Origin: Climacium dendroides | Lineage: Eukaryota; Streptophyta; Bryopsida; Hypnales; Climaciaceae | Length of the DNA stretch: 64,000 nt | Assembly: GCA_950106755.1 (NCBI GenBank) | Contig: OX467083.1 | Coordinates: forward strand, 27,647,029 to 27,711,028 | Direction: 5' to 3' | Part shown: piece after piece, positions 1-12,298 of the stretch | How the letters are laid out: each line of letters begins with the position of its first letter | Position numbering within the stretch: the first letter of the stretch is position 1 | The notes under the pieces: model-generated | What the model was told of the DNA's origin: nothing | What the model saw: only the letters and a program-made list of their open reading frames with translations | Databases searched by the model: none | Position numbers and translations under genes: made by a program

Positions 1-252
1 TTAAAAATCATAAATATTAGAGTCATATTTTAGTTAGTAATATTTTACTCAAAAAGAATATGAATTTGTAAACTTTTTATGAAAAAATTCTAAAGAAAAA
101 ATTCATTCTACTTACTAAAGAATCTTTGAATAAAAATTACTTGCAGTGAAAAAATTCACTAATAAATTTGAACTAAATATAAAAATTTCAAAAATTCATT
201 TTTTGCAATTGTGTTATTTGTATTATAGCATGTGAAAATTATGTTAAAAACT
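1..252. other. AT-rich intergenic DNA
   Basis: Very AT-rich sequence without a plausible coding frame or RNA gene. It runs up to the TTAA that borders the large foldback element. Confidence 0.5.
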
Positions 253-1006
253 TTAACCCCCAAAGGTCCAAACACCATTTTTTGCATCATGGCGATTTGG
301 GGTAGCTCACTACAAATGGAATTTTTATTTCTTTTTCTTTGAAAATTTCACACAACATGTGCCCCAAGAGTAGCTTTAAGGTGCAACAATTTTCATAACA
401 TTTTACTACATGGTTAAAATGTTATTGCATGATATGCAATTTTCAACATTCGGTGGGTAGCTTGGGCAGCCCAAAAATCTTCTTTAAAAATCACTTTTTA
501 AAGAAATAATTTTTTTAATTGATTCTCTAGATTTATATATAAGTAAAAAAATTTGAATCATTTCATTTCGATTAATGAGATGAAAGTTATGAGGGGTTTT
601 AGTTTGCAAGTAGGTATGGTGTCTAGTGATTCCATTATTGGAACCTACCCGCAAACTAAATCTTCTCATAACTTTCATCTCATTAATTGAAATGAAATGA
701 TTCAAATTTTTTTTACTTATATATAAATCTAGAGAATCAATTAAAAAAATTATTTCTTTAAAAAGTGATTTTTAAAGAAGATTTTTGGGCTGCCCAAGCT
801 ACCCACCGAATGTTGAAAATTGCATATCATGCAATAACATTTTAACCATGTAGTAAAATGTTATGAAAATTGTTGCACCTTAAAGCTACTCTTGGGGCAC
901 ATGTTGTGTGAAATTTTCAAAGAAAAAGAAATAAAAATTCCATTTGTAGTGAGCTACCCCAAATCGCCATGATGCAAAAAATGGTGTTTGGACCTTTGGG
1001 GGTTAA
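253..1006. mobile_element. Near-perfect foldback (hairpin) element with TTAA ends
   Basis: Two arms of about 363 bp (253-615 and 643-1006) are near-perfect inverted copies around a spacer of about 27 bp. Both outer borders read TTAA followed inward by five C/G (TTAACCCCCAAAGG on the left, its complement on the right). The duplicated TTAA with C-rich ends is what piggyBac-type insertion would leave; that assignment is inference, because no transposase of that class is present. A diverged single-arm relative lies at 23225-23585. Arms this similar suggest a young element or recent conversion, and a transcript would fold into a long hairpin. Confidence 0.85.
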
Positions 1007-3400
1007 TCCTTCAATTAGTTATGGCGTTTTTTATGAATGTACCAAAAAATTTGAGAGGCATTTAAAATGATATACCTTGATAAATGAATGCCTCCCAACT
1101 AATGATACGGTCAAAGTAAATCAACTGTGGTAGACAAACCACTTATGACATACACCTTAAAAATTATTGGTTACAATCTTCACAATAGAAAAATTTCAAT
1201 AAATGAAATCTGGACTACATTAGGTTGAGTTAGTAGTGACAATCAATGACTTGAATGAAGGTGATGAAGTGATTAGTAACTCTAATAGGAACTTCCGCCT
1301 TTTGAGTATAAATTAATTGTAGGAAGGGACTTTTTTAGGCCTTTGTGTTGTGGCCATGTTAGGAAATATTGTGATTGCTCTAAGTGAGCAAGATGCCCAT
1401 TGTGGATACAATTTTTGTTTGTTTGTTTTGCAATAGTCTAGAGACTTTGCTTTAGATCAATTGGGCAACACACTTCATAAATTCATAACAAATTCATATT
1501 TTCTCCAAAAAAATATAAATTCAATGATTCTCTCAATTTATTTCATTTGTCTTTATATAAAAAAGAATCTAAAAATTTCAACAATGTCAATAGTACAAGC
1601 CAATCATTTTATCTATTATAGGTTGGTTTATCATATTTGTACTCAATAAGGTAGAATAACCATAACACTAAGAGTGGACACCTAGGGAATGAACCAATTA
1701 CATTTTTTTTTAATAAATGAAATTTGGGCCACAATCAATGTCTTAGGTGACAGTAATGGAGTAATTAGTGACCTTCTAACTTTTTCATATAAATTCATTG
1801 TTGGAAGTGATTTTCATAGGCCTTCCACATTAGGAATATTGTAATTGCTTTAGATGAGTAACATGACCATTATAGATACAGTTTTTAATAGTTTGGAGAT
1901 AGTCTAGAACCTCTTTTGGGCCATGGTGGGCAACACCCTTCAAAAATTCATTCCAAATTCACTTTGGATTGAAAAATATAGAATTTCAATTGCTCTTATT
2001 GTTTCTCACTTTTGTCTTCAATGTGTGGGGGAAAAAATAAGATAATTTTAGCAATGGCATGAAGGCAAACTTCAAAATTCTAATTTTACCTAGAATGGGT
2101 TGTTTTTCCTTATTGGAATCCCATTCCTTAGTCTTGAGGACGGCCCAGGGATCCCCTTATTGCACCATGTTTTATCCCTAAAGAAAACACTGTAATTTTT
2201 TGTTTGCCATGCATGATCAAATTTGCAAATTTTATCATGGGTGGTATATAAAAAATTACACTTTTGGGGAAAATATGGAGTCATACATGGAGTAATAAGG
2301 GGGTCAACAAGGTGAATTGAAAGATGTAACCTGATATTAACACATGAACAATACGGAGGATATTTTATGGCCAATGAATGATAAAGAATCTCTCCATGCA
2401 AGACAGAAGTGCAGCTATTCATCCTTCAAATTTTGTGTGAAAAAGGGAAGGTCATCTACAATAGTTTGACTTCCAATGAGTGCTTTTACATTATTTTAAG
2501 CCAACAATTTATACTAACCAAAACAAATGATTTCCATGATGACCAACTCATCGTTCAAGGGTTATAGAGGTTATAATACTACTTTGTACTATAGTTTGCA
2601 TGACTAATTTTTCGGCTGTAGTGAACTCAACTGACTCCTTATTTATCCATGAGAGAAAACTCTGGATATTTTATTTACCATACATGATAAAATTTGCAAA
2701 TTTGGAATTCATATTTGCAATTAGAGGCCTCTAAATAATTAGGAGAGGTATAGTAGATCAATTAATCAAGCACAAAATGCAGGGTCTTTTATTTACATGC
2801 ATCCCTCGAATAACTTCAAGGGTACGAGTGAGGGGGTCAGTTCATAGTTAGGGAAGATTGCCCCTTGTATTGCCCCATGTTTTACCCTTACAAAAAACAC
2901 TAAAATTCTTTATTTGTTGAGTATAATAAAGTTTATAAATTTGTAATTAGATATTCCAAATGAGCTACACTAAATACGGATTTCAAGGGACCCATACTAA
3001 TTAATCGACATTAAACACTATATAAACATCGACCTTTGTTGTACGTCAGTAGTTCCTGAAGTAACATCCTGGTTTCATCCCGTTTCAAACATCTATAGTT
3101 TTTCCACAGTAAATCCCTTTAATTTTTTAATCCCCTTCATATCCTTATTCAGTGTAGAAAATACAAAATTGAAAGCGGTGTGAAAGAGGAGGCTATTTTT
3201 ACATTTACCCTGTGATGGGCTACTGTAAACATGAGTAGGTCAATCCTCCCTGGCTGTCAGTTCAACCCCACCGTCTTACTTAAATATCTGTTAATATCTT
3301 CGACATCTCTCTCGATTGGGTAAAGCCATTTTGCGACCTTCCCAGAATATCTCAGGGAAGTCTAGTCACAACTCACAACAGGCTGGAAAAGATATTTGTT
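1007..3400. other. Intergenic AT-rich repeat remnants
   Basis: No supportable gene. Several diverged repeats of one kind are visible. Segments around 2200-2260, 2660-2860 and 2880-2960 share a core resembling ACATGATAAAATTTGCAAAT followed by an AT-rich block, and the same core returns near 14940-15120. The 1250-1470 and 1735-1960 stretches also resemble one another (about 200 bp each), so the block looks like degraded dispersed repeats. Confidence 0.5.
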
Positions 3401-3403
3401 CAC

Positions 3404-3443
3404 TAGGTAGGTAGGCAGGCAGGTAGGTAGGTAGGTTGGTTGG
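3404..3443. repeat. TAGG/CAGG tetranucleotide microsatellite
   Basis: Tandem tetranucleotide run alternating TAGG, CAGG and TTGG units, immediately before a copy of the dispersed GTGGGC-hairpin repeat. Confidence 0.85.
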
Positions 3444-3467
3444 TAAGGTGGGAGGTCGATAAGTTAA

Positions 3468-3706
3468 TTGCCCATTGACGAGCTGAAACTGAATTTGGGG
3501 AGGTGAAACTTCCTGGAATATTTTCCAGTACCTTCCAAACAGAGGAATGGGCATCTAATCCACGCTACAAAATTAGTTACAAAATTTCGAAGTTGAAATG
3601 GCATAGGGCTCTAAAATTGCCCACCCCTACAATGTACATTGTTGAAGGCTACGAAGAGCAACATGTACAAATAGTGTACATTTGAGGAGGTGGGCGATTG
3701 TAGAGC
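3468..3706 (+). repeat. Dispersed GTGGGC-hairpin repeat, copy 1
   Basis: First of at least five copies in the window. It begins in a block reading as 'gctgaaactgaatttgg', passes through 'gaagttgaaatggcatag', and ends in a small hairpin whose arms read roughly GCCCACC..TGTACAT and TGTACATTTGAGGAGGTGGG. Other copies are at 17903-18196, 22791-22909 with 23051-23214, 25111-25400 and 40941-41074, in both orientations. Confidence 0.8.
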
Positions 3707-5555
3707 TTGTGCACTTTTAGAAACTCCTATCTTCTTGGGTCCATAGGACCATTAAATTTGGATGGATGTTAGGGTATTTGACTTGAATTTTGTGTACAAT
3801 ACTTTAGTTCAATCTTATTTGTTTGGTTATATACCGACTATCAGGAACGGCTCTTGTACCTTGGAAGGATTTTGAAGAAGAACCCTTGGTTTAAGATGTC
3901 TCATGATACAATCAGAATAATTTATCCTATTAGCAAGGGTGCATAACTAATTCGTCATTTCTAAAATTAGTATTATCAATGATCTTATTTTAATGTATGT
4001 TACTATTTCAAATAGTGTGACTTTGTAGAATATCATGTTAACTTTTAAACATTGACAAGGATGTTTGGCGTATGATGGATGACAAAGAATCCATCTAGTA
4101 GGACAAAAATGCAACTATTTGTGCTCAAAATTTTCTTGTGAAAAAGGAAGGTCTTCTATGATAGTTTGACTTCCAATGAGTGAATTTGCAATTTTTTGAA
4201 ACAAATGATTCACACAGTAACCCAAAAGATGATTTCCACAGTCACTAATCCATTGTTTAAAGGTTAACCAAGATAAATCAATGAAAAAGTAGATGAAAGT
4301 GGATGAAAGGGACGACAACACTTGAAATAGACATCCAGATCATGACTTGAATGGCTTGAAACCGATGGAAATGTGTCAAACGGGTGACAATGGCAATGTG
4401 GATGAAAATTGACACTTGAACTAGTACTCTAGTTCAATTCAATTGAAGATAAACCCGTCCCACGAAGTAGGACCAATAGGGTGGAAACATAGGAATTTTA
4501 TCCTAGGGAAAACCGAGGAGTTTTTAAAAAAAAAATTTCACACAATATTTTTTTTCAAATTTTGAATTCATATTTGCAATTGCAGACCCCATATTTTCCA
4601 GCTGAGGTCTATGACATACCCTAACCACGGCACAAAATAGGGGCAAAGATTTGACTTTCCCCCATGAACTTCCCGTTTTCACCCAAGTGGGACGAATTGA
4701 GCGTCCCGTGTGGTAAATGGCCGGGAAAGTGGATGAGACCCGTCCAAACGGATGAATGCCGAATGGCAAAGCGGATAAAGCTTTCTGTGACGGCGAGAAA
4801 AGCGAGGCCTTGGCTGATTTCGAAAAGGCTAGCAATGAAGGGTAGGCACCAGTGCCTATGACCTGGTGCGAATAACTTCCTCAACAGCAGGAAGGAGGAG
4901 CTTAGTCGGCCCTGGCACGTACACCAGGGCACTGAGTGCAACAATCCAGCCCCCAGGTGTCTAAAAATCTAACAGGGGGCGTGGCGCCCCTCCCCCCATT
5001 GTACCTTTTAGCTCTCCGGTAAGCTCACCACAGCACTGTAGGACGAGGGCCGAGCTCCCCTGCCTCGCCATCCCGCGATGTGTCTTTTTCGGCTGCTTCC
5101 GACTTGGACGTGGTCGCTGGCGCCGTCGCCGGGACGACGGAACGGAAGTATAGAAGCGAGTTTGCGCTGATCTCGCCTGCACTTTACACTGATCTTTTCC
5201 ACCCCATGCGCGCCTTTGCCCAAGGTTCAAAATTAGCTTCCGACTTCCGTAGCATCCCAGCATCCGTCCCAGCTTCCCCGAATCCCAGTTGCGTCTTCTC
5301 GGCTTGCACTCATCGCTGCTGTGCGTTTTTGTTTTGCGCAGTTGATGCGCGCAGCACGCGTGTGTGGTGGCGAACAGGTCGCGGTGGGAGTTTTCGGCGT
5401 TTGGATTGAGGGATGGAATCGGGGAGAGATTCGTTTGGGAAGGGGGATATTGGTTGATTATGGAATTGTGAGGCGCGCGGGGTCGGGTTGGGTATAGGTA
5501 TGGTGAACGATGCGATTGGGGAGACGTCTAGCGCACCCGTGTCGGTGGATTGGCC
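3707..5555. other. Intergenic DNA and GC-rich 5' flank of the B3 gene
   Basis: Up to about 4600 the sequence is AT-rich. From about 4650 base composition rises sharply toward the B3 gene, consistent with a promoter and 5' leader. Open frames on both strands here (for example 4961-5263 and 5080-5409) look like by-products of GC richness; none matches a family I know. An in-frame TAG at 5529-5531 sits shortly before the chosen B3 start. No TATA box is convincing. Confidence 0.45.
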
Positions 5556-8500
5556 ATGGACGTGGTGAATGGCAAGATTGTGGACACGGTGAGAATGGCA
5601 GAGATGGAAACGATACAGAGTGGGGGTAGCGCGACGACGACGGCGGCGGCGAGTGGAGGCGAGAGACGAATCGTTGCTGATCAGCAGCACGCGTCGAGTG
5701 GGATGAAAGTCTCCCGAGGGTATGGACTCGTCGCGGACGCGAGGGCCGACACTGGGCGTCCGCAGCAGGCGAGCACAGGGTGTGTGGTGCAATTGGCGCC
5801 GACGTGGGCGGCGTCGGGGATGTTTGTCGGCGACAACCCGTCGCCCGGCGCGCCCGTGCCCGCGGGCTTGGCTACCGCCGCGCGGTGGAATCCCCGGGCG
5901 CCGGAGCGAGGCGGTCGTGGAGCGCACGGTTTCACGGGGATGCAGGATCCGCACCGACAGGTATGGAAACGGGCGGCAGATCAGGAGAGTAGCAGGGTTG
6001 CGGAGTTTGCGAGAAATCATGTTCCGCATGCACTGGGGTTGAAACCCTCTCGCGCGCGCACGGTGGACCGCGGGAGCGCATTAATTGTTCGTGACCAGCT
6101 CCCGGGGAGCTTCGCGCGCGCCGCGGCCGCGGACTGGGCGCCCACCTGGGCCCCCTGGGCGTCGTCGGAGTCGTCGTTCGAGACCATGGCCGAGAGTCGA
6201 TTGGAGGTTAACGCAGCCGCGCGTTCCGGAGCGTACCATGGATCGCCGCAGCAGTCGGATCATCGTCAGGGTTGGAAATGGACCACCAGCAGCCCCAAAT
6301 GCAGCAACTCGGGGCTGCCTTGCTCGAGATGTGGGAGCATGTGTCACCAGCGCCAGCTCCATTTCGACGCCAGCCCCTGTTCCGAAGGCAAGCTGGACGA
6401 AGAGATGGCCCTGTTCGAGTTGCAGCTGACGCGAACCGTTTCCGGCCATTTCTCGAATCGGACGTCCGTCAAGTCCTCGCGCTGTCCAGAAATTTCAGAA
6501 GCGATCGCTCCTGCCGTCACCGACGCGGGCGACCACGACGGGTCGTCGGTTGAAAAGAAGGTCGAGGAGCTCGTCACGGCCACCACCTCGGCCCTCGTCA
6601 CAGTCCCCACCGCAGCTCTCAAGCGGAAAAGATCAGGCCTGTCTGATGGCGACGTTCAGGTGGGTGCTCGCGGTGCCTTCCATTTTTCTGTTTCGGTTCC
6701 GCGGCAAGGAAGGCGCGCATTCGTTAATCAATGGCGTATTGCTGACTGTACATTTTCAATTCCCCATAGCTTTTAAATACAGCACTCAATCTCTAGTAAC
6801 CTCATAAAACTGGGACTGATCTTGATGTCAATTCCACTGAAAACTTGCTTAATGGACAAGATTTTGGTCAGAGCTTGAGCTTGAGTCGCTGGGTGTTTTT
6901 TCGCAATTGCAGGGCGAATGGGGGTGGACGCAGCCGCTGAAGCTGCTGGTACGCAAGGGGCTCACGGTGTCGGACGTGGGAGAGCTGGGCCGAATTATTG
7001 TGCCAAAGGCAAGAAGCTTCTTGCATTTGGCAAAGTCAAGTTAGGATGATCATGCTTTGTCAAGGCCTTGAATTTGGGATTTCTCGTGGGGTCCCGGTGT
7101 TTCTATATATTTAGTGAATAATATGGAGACTTACGGCTTTCCGTGGAACATTCCTGACATACACCCACAACCTGAGCTCAAGTTAATCATGAGAGTGGAG
7201 ATGCGTGCTGGGTTTGTACTCTGTAGCCACGGGCTCCTTGGTCAGAGTTTCTGAGCCCTGGACGTTACATTGCAGAAAGATGCAGAGAGTCGGTGTTTTC
7301 CTCAAATCGACACCAAGGAGGGCCGAGTTCTGGAAATGGAAGATTACACCGCTTCCAAGCGTTGGTACTTTCGATTCAAGTACGTCCATTTTGGCAGACC
7401 TTGCTTAACCCCTAATGGCAGTAACACCACTTTTTAAACCAGTCGGAATATTAATTGTGACTAGCCCCAAAGCTCTCTGTATGTGTTGATACATCACACG
7501 ATTTCTTGGAAGCTTCCTTAATGAATATTAGTTGGATGAAGTGCAATTTTCATATCGTTCATCTGTTTGAGCGTTTAGGGGTCGGGGGTTAAATTTCTGA
7601 GTAACCGACTTTTTGTTTTTCCACGAGGCAGTGAGTTTTTGTGCGAGTGTTCTCTACTGATTGGATGGGACCTGCAGGTATTGGATCAACAACAAGAGCC
7701 GAATGTACGTGCTGGAAAACACTGGTATGCGCAAGCTTCCCTGATTCGTGTCATTTGTAGAGGAACTGCGTGGCAATAAGTTACTAATGAGCTTTCATAC
7801 ATTTTGTTTAGCACGCAGGAATGGAACAGCCTGGGCGAATTAAAGTGCCGGAAAACCATGTGATGAGAACTGTGTTTCAATAAAATTCTGAGGAGTTCCA
7901 TGACTCTTGCAGGAGACTTCATCAAGTTCCATTGCTTGAAGGAACATGACATGTTTGTCATTTATGAAGATGGTTGTAAAAAACTCGTAAGTTGCTCAAG
8001 GATAAACTCCCCGTCCTATGCTTAGTTGATAACAAAGGCAAGCTTGGTCCAGTTTCAGCTCATTTTACGTTACACAGTCTCTAAGACGCACTCGGTTGCA
8101 CATTCCCTTTTTTTGGTAATGGCACACGATTCCCTCAAATCTGCTTGCTGTACATATGCGCGGTTAGATACACGTCAAGTTGTGTTAAAATGCGTGACAG
8201 TGGTTACAGAAGCCCGTGTGTGCGCCGTGGCAGTGTCGGACAGTACAGAGTGTCGAGTTTTATTTGTCATGGAAGGTGGTTCTTTTCAAACAAACGGCGC
8301 TGTAAATTAAGCACTTGGTCAGACATGAAAGTTGAAATTTTGCGAATTTAGGAGACTGAAGATGATGAGTGATGTTATGTTTTGCCCAAGGCTTCAAATT
8401 TTCCTGCTGAAGATTTTCTGGTGCTTGTGATCGAATTTGGGTTCAGATAGTATGCGGTCGGAAGAAGAAAAATGGCGAGAGTTTGGATCCTGTGCTTGAG

Positions 8501-8584
8501 CGTTCTAAAAGCTCTATTTCAGAGACACCACCCACCACCACCACCACCACCACCAAAGATGAAAGCAGTCACCTCCACCATTAA
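5556..8584 (+). CDS. B3-domain transcription factor, ABI3/FUS3/LEC2 (AFL) type
   Basis: A sequence-specific nuclear DNA-binding protein. Members of this family bind RY elements (CATGCA) and control embryo, maturation or desiccation programmes. Exons: 5556-6659, 6913-7008, 7276-7379, 7678-7724, 7913-7986, 8447-8584, giving 520 residues. The start is the first ATG after an in-frame TAG and has a good context (ggccATGG). Residues 1-368 are low-complexity (Ala/Arg/Ser) without a domain I recognise. The B3 domain spans about 374-485: SDVGELGRIIVPK, then RWYFRFKYWINNKSRMYVLE, NTGDFIKFHCLKEHDMFVIY and a basic GRKKK. The NNKSRMYVLENTG core is the AFL signature. The tail carries a CCA-encoded poly-Thr run. 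Intron 2 appears to use a GC donor. The closest paralogue (ABI3, LEC2 or FUS3) cannot be settled by eye. Confidence 0.9.
7405..7593. mobile_element. Possible TTAA-flanked MITE inside a B3 intron
   Basis: Within intron 3 of the B3 gene (7380-7677) the sequence opens with TTAACCCCTAA and later closes with GGGGGTTAA. This is the same outward border pair as the 253-1006 foldback. The arms are otherwise only weakly similar, so this is a candidate. Confidence 0.35.
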
Positions 8585-8664
8585 CACCGATAATATTATT
8601 GCTGGTATGATCACCTGCACTTTTTTGAATGTAAGTTGGAAAGTTGATTTTTCTAATCTGTTGA

Positions 8665-8670
8665 AATAAA
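8665..8670 (+). terminator. Candidate poly(A) signal of the B3 gene
   Basis: AATAAA about 80 bp after the B3 stop codon. Position and strand fit a plant far/near-upstream element. Confidence 0.4.
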
Positions 8671-10448
8671 TTTATGCCTCGTCAAGGACTGTGATGGCTG
8701 GAAAACTGACTGGAAGACCATTTTGGTGAATGTACAAAGTCGAGATCTGGTCTGTTCTCTCCAAAAATAGCTTGAATTCTGAAATTCTGAAATCCGAGTT
8801 CTTAAGTACCTGTCACGCCTACGTTGGGATCACCAGTGAGCCCAACTGGAGAATCAAATCAAACGGCAAACGAGCTCCGGGCCAATAGCGTTCAGCAAGT
8901 CTTTTAGCCTCTTTTCAAAATGATCAAAATCAGATTTAACCCTAAAGATCCATGTGTCAAGAATCGGTAAATACTCATGAAACTGCCAAAAATCAGCTAT
9001 TAATCAAATTTCCTTCATTGTTTACATTTTGTACCTGTAGGATCTTCTTCTTGACTAGTATGAAGGTCTCATATCAAAGAATTTGGGGACTGAGAACCAT
9101 GCGTGAGAACAAATTCGTTAAAAATTGGAGGAATTCCACAAGTTGAGCTTTTCAGAACACACAGCCTGAAACTGAAATCGATCTCATGCTTTGTACCGAT
9201 GGAATTTCGCCAATTTTGGCTCCAACTTTTAAGTTACCTCGAGTTTCGACTGACCGGCTAGTGCAGTCCTTAAAGCCTGTCTGGAAGATTCTGTGTTTAC
9301 GGAAGATTTGCATGTGACGTAGAGCTGACGGCCTGCTTGTCCTGACTTTTTTCCTGCAGCTGCAATATTATTTCCAGATTTGAAACAGTAAAAGACCAAC
9401 CGACGCATGTTGTCATGAGTAACGTATTGATGGTCTCTGAAGGAACAACAGTCAGATTACTGGAACTTCGCAACTGCCAAAGGTCTCCGAATGTCAGCAA
9501 CAGTTTGTAGCGATTTGGAAGTTGGTCCTAAGTTTATTCTGAAGGTGGTCTGTGTAACTGAGATGGGACACAGATTAGCATACCCCCCACCCACTAACAT
9601 AGTCAGTGCTATTCAGGCCGTTGTAGTTGTAGGCAGAGCCATCCGCAGCTCTGACTTTTGGATTCTTACATAGAACTAGACTGAATTAGGATGCTAGATT
9701 TACTTCCAAATGTAAATATGTACACTGCAGGTGTATGTTTCCTACCGCTGAACCCATCAGGTACCTGACTAGAAAGTAATGGAAAATTGTTTATGATCCA
9801 GGATTATTGAAAGCCCACCAGTTTGTATTTGGAATCTGCACATGAGGAATGTGTGCTGGGGTCAATTTCCAGGTTGACCAATCAGCATGGCTAAGATGTG
9901 AGATTGTGATGTAAGTGAACAGAGGCCAGATGAGGAAGGAGGTCTTATTTCTGAAGGAAGTCAAATTGCCAGGCCTCCTGTGGCTGGTCGGTGGTCCTGT
10001 TTCTTGTCTTTGCAATGAAATTTGGTTTCATTTGTGCCCAAAACAAAACAAAACAAAACAAAAAAGGGCAGTCCAACACGAGTGTGATCAGGGCATCCTC
10101 ATGCTGGGGAGTGAAATGTGGATTGAGGTTATGTATGAAGATTATGTATGAAGATCGAGGTTATGTATGAAGATTGAAAAATCTGAAAGCTGCCCCAGTA
10201 TTTCGTTCTCAAATTCATGGTGAGCTTGCACTTGGTGTTAAGGAATTGAATTTTAGGTGTGTCTTTGCACACACAGTAAGGTCTGTTTCATTTATGTACT
10301 ACCCATCTGCGCCCTTCCAATTTTTGTTGCAAAGGAAAGGAAAAAAATAGAATTTTTCATCTTGCATTATTAACACCCAATTCTAACATAATCCCAATCA
10401 AGCATACTTAATTTTAGTTTTAAAAAAATCAAAATTTTATTTTTGGTG
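8671..10448. other. Intergenic region downstream of the B3 gene
   Basis: No gene recognised. Intermediate base composition up to about 10.1 kb suggests 3' flank or old sequence rather than young AT-rich repeats. Small direct repeats of 'ggttatgtatgaagatt' occur at about 10128-10175. Confidence 0.45.
10039..10066. repeat. AAAAC microsatellite
   Basis: Four to five tandem AAAAC units ending in an A-run. Confidence 0.85.
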
Positions 10449-10970
10449 AATTTTTGAAGTCAATTTTCAAGGTTTTATATAATATTTTATTGAAAAAAAT
10501 TTGTGATGAATTTTTTAAATTTCAATTGTATAGATATGTAGGAAACACCTATACGCACATCTTTCAAATTAAAAAACACCCCATCCACAAAAACAAGCTC
10601 CTAGTAAGAGTTCAATATGAGGCATTATATGATCAAACTTTGTGAAATAGATGTCTGTATATTTTAACTAGATTTTGGCAACATAATTATACTATCATGC
10701 TTAAATGTCCCTAATTAGCTACCACATGAGGGGCAAATAGAAAAATCCAATTATAATAAAGAGATATCAATTTTTACCACATTTGGGCATTGTCACCCAA
10801 CATTGAAATCTCTATAGAAGAAATTGTAAAACTTTTTTGGAGATGCTTGCCTAGGGAAATATGTGCATATGGATGTTCCCTACATATATCCACATTCGAA
10901 CTTAAAAAATTCACTACCAATTGCTTGCAATAAAATATCATATAAAACCATGGAAATTGGCTTTAAAAAT
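10449..10970. repeat. Imperfect inverted repeat with arms of about 110 bp
   Basis: The stretch 10449-10562 (around 'caaggttttatataatattttatt') recurs in inverted, diverged form at 10862-10970. About 300 bp separate the arms. It looks like a foldback or MITE remnant; no coding capacity. Confidence 0.65.
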
Positions 10971-12298
10971 AAACTAGAAATAGAATTTTGCTTTTTCAAA
11001 ACCAAAATTTGGTAGGCTTGAGTGGGATTGCATGAGGATGACATGATAACTATATTTATCAAAATATACCAATTATACTCCACATACATAAAAAAGTTTG
11101 AATGACTTGGGGGGTGCACTTAGTTCTACTACAACAAACCATGTGCAAACAAGTGGTTTCTAATAAACTATAATTTTAACTTCAAAATTTGAACATTGTT
11201 TACAAATGACTATAGGATTTTACTCCCAAAATTTCAAACTCAAATAAAATATGGAATGATTTTTAGAAGAAGTTAAAAATGCACTAAAATGACATGTTTT
11301 TTTAACTCAAATATTTTTAGAGAACACATTTAGATGACCATTCCATCAATATTCAACTCAAAATGAGCTTTCAATAGAAAGTTGTTTTTAGAAATTTTTG
11401 TTCATTTTTTAGACACTTCTTTCTTATATAATATAGGAGTGTAAAAGTTATTTTTTAGTTCTACAGTGTATCTTTTTACTTCAAAAATTTGTAACTAATT
11501 ATTATTAAAAAATAAAAATATCAATAATTCAAAACATAAACTTTCAAAGTAGAAAAACCTATTCATTTTTTTGAAAGATCCAAATACATCCACATGCAAA
11601 AAAATATCAAAATGAAACAATTCATTTAAAACCTCCATTGTCAAAAAGCTATTGGGCCTTGAGGGATTAACACCCTCATGATCAAACATTATAATCTTTC
11701 AATCCATGAGTGATATTGTTGTGCTTTCTTTTCCCATGTAATCTCTAACTCTCTAACATGTCTAGTTTGAATTTGTACAAGTTACTAGTAAAAAAATTGA
11801 TAAAACTTATCAAAATGTTTGCTATTTGTTCAATTTAGAGCAAGTTCTGGGCGTTTAAAGGTTAAGGTCTTGTTACTTCAAGCGTTTATATAGAAAAAAG
11901 TGAGACAATTTCCTCATGTACAAGGTACTTCTACTTTGGCAAAAAACAATTCATTTGCCTCATGTTCTTACAGCATTTGGTGGTGACCAAATTTGTGAGG
12001 ATGCATCTTGCAACTGAAATGATCTCATAGCCAAACACCATTGGTTGCGACTAAATCAAAATCCACAAGACAAGTACATTTTCAAGCTCAATGGATAAAC
12101 CTCGAAGCAACTCTAGTATAAGATGGGACTCATAATGAAAAGGGTCGAATTGGTCCAGCGAGCTTCTTATGTTGACATAAACTAAGATCGTAATTTGGCT
12201 CTTGCTACTCTTACTAACATTGCAGGTCATAGTTTGATAGTTCACAATTCAGAGCAGTAGAGCACTCCCATGTTGAACGTAAAACAGAAATAGGGACT
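10971..12298. other. AT-rich intergenic DNA
   Basis: Nothing recognisable apart from the 3' flank of the minus-strand gene that ends at 12299. Base composition rises from about 11.9 kb toward that gene. Confidence 0.45.

Noticed and set aside
5310..6029. 239-codon open frame on the minus strand over the B3 gene
   Set aside because: Shadow of GC-rich B3 exon 1; Arg/Pro-rich with no motif.
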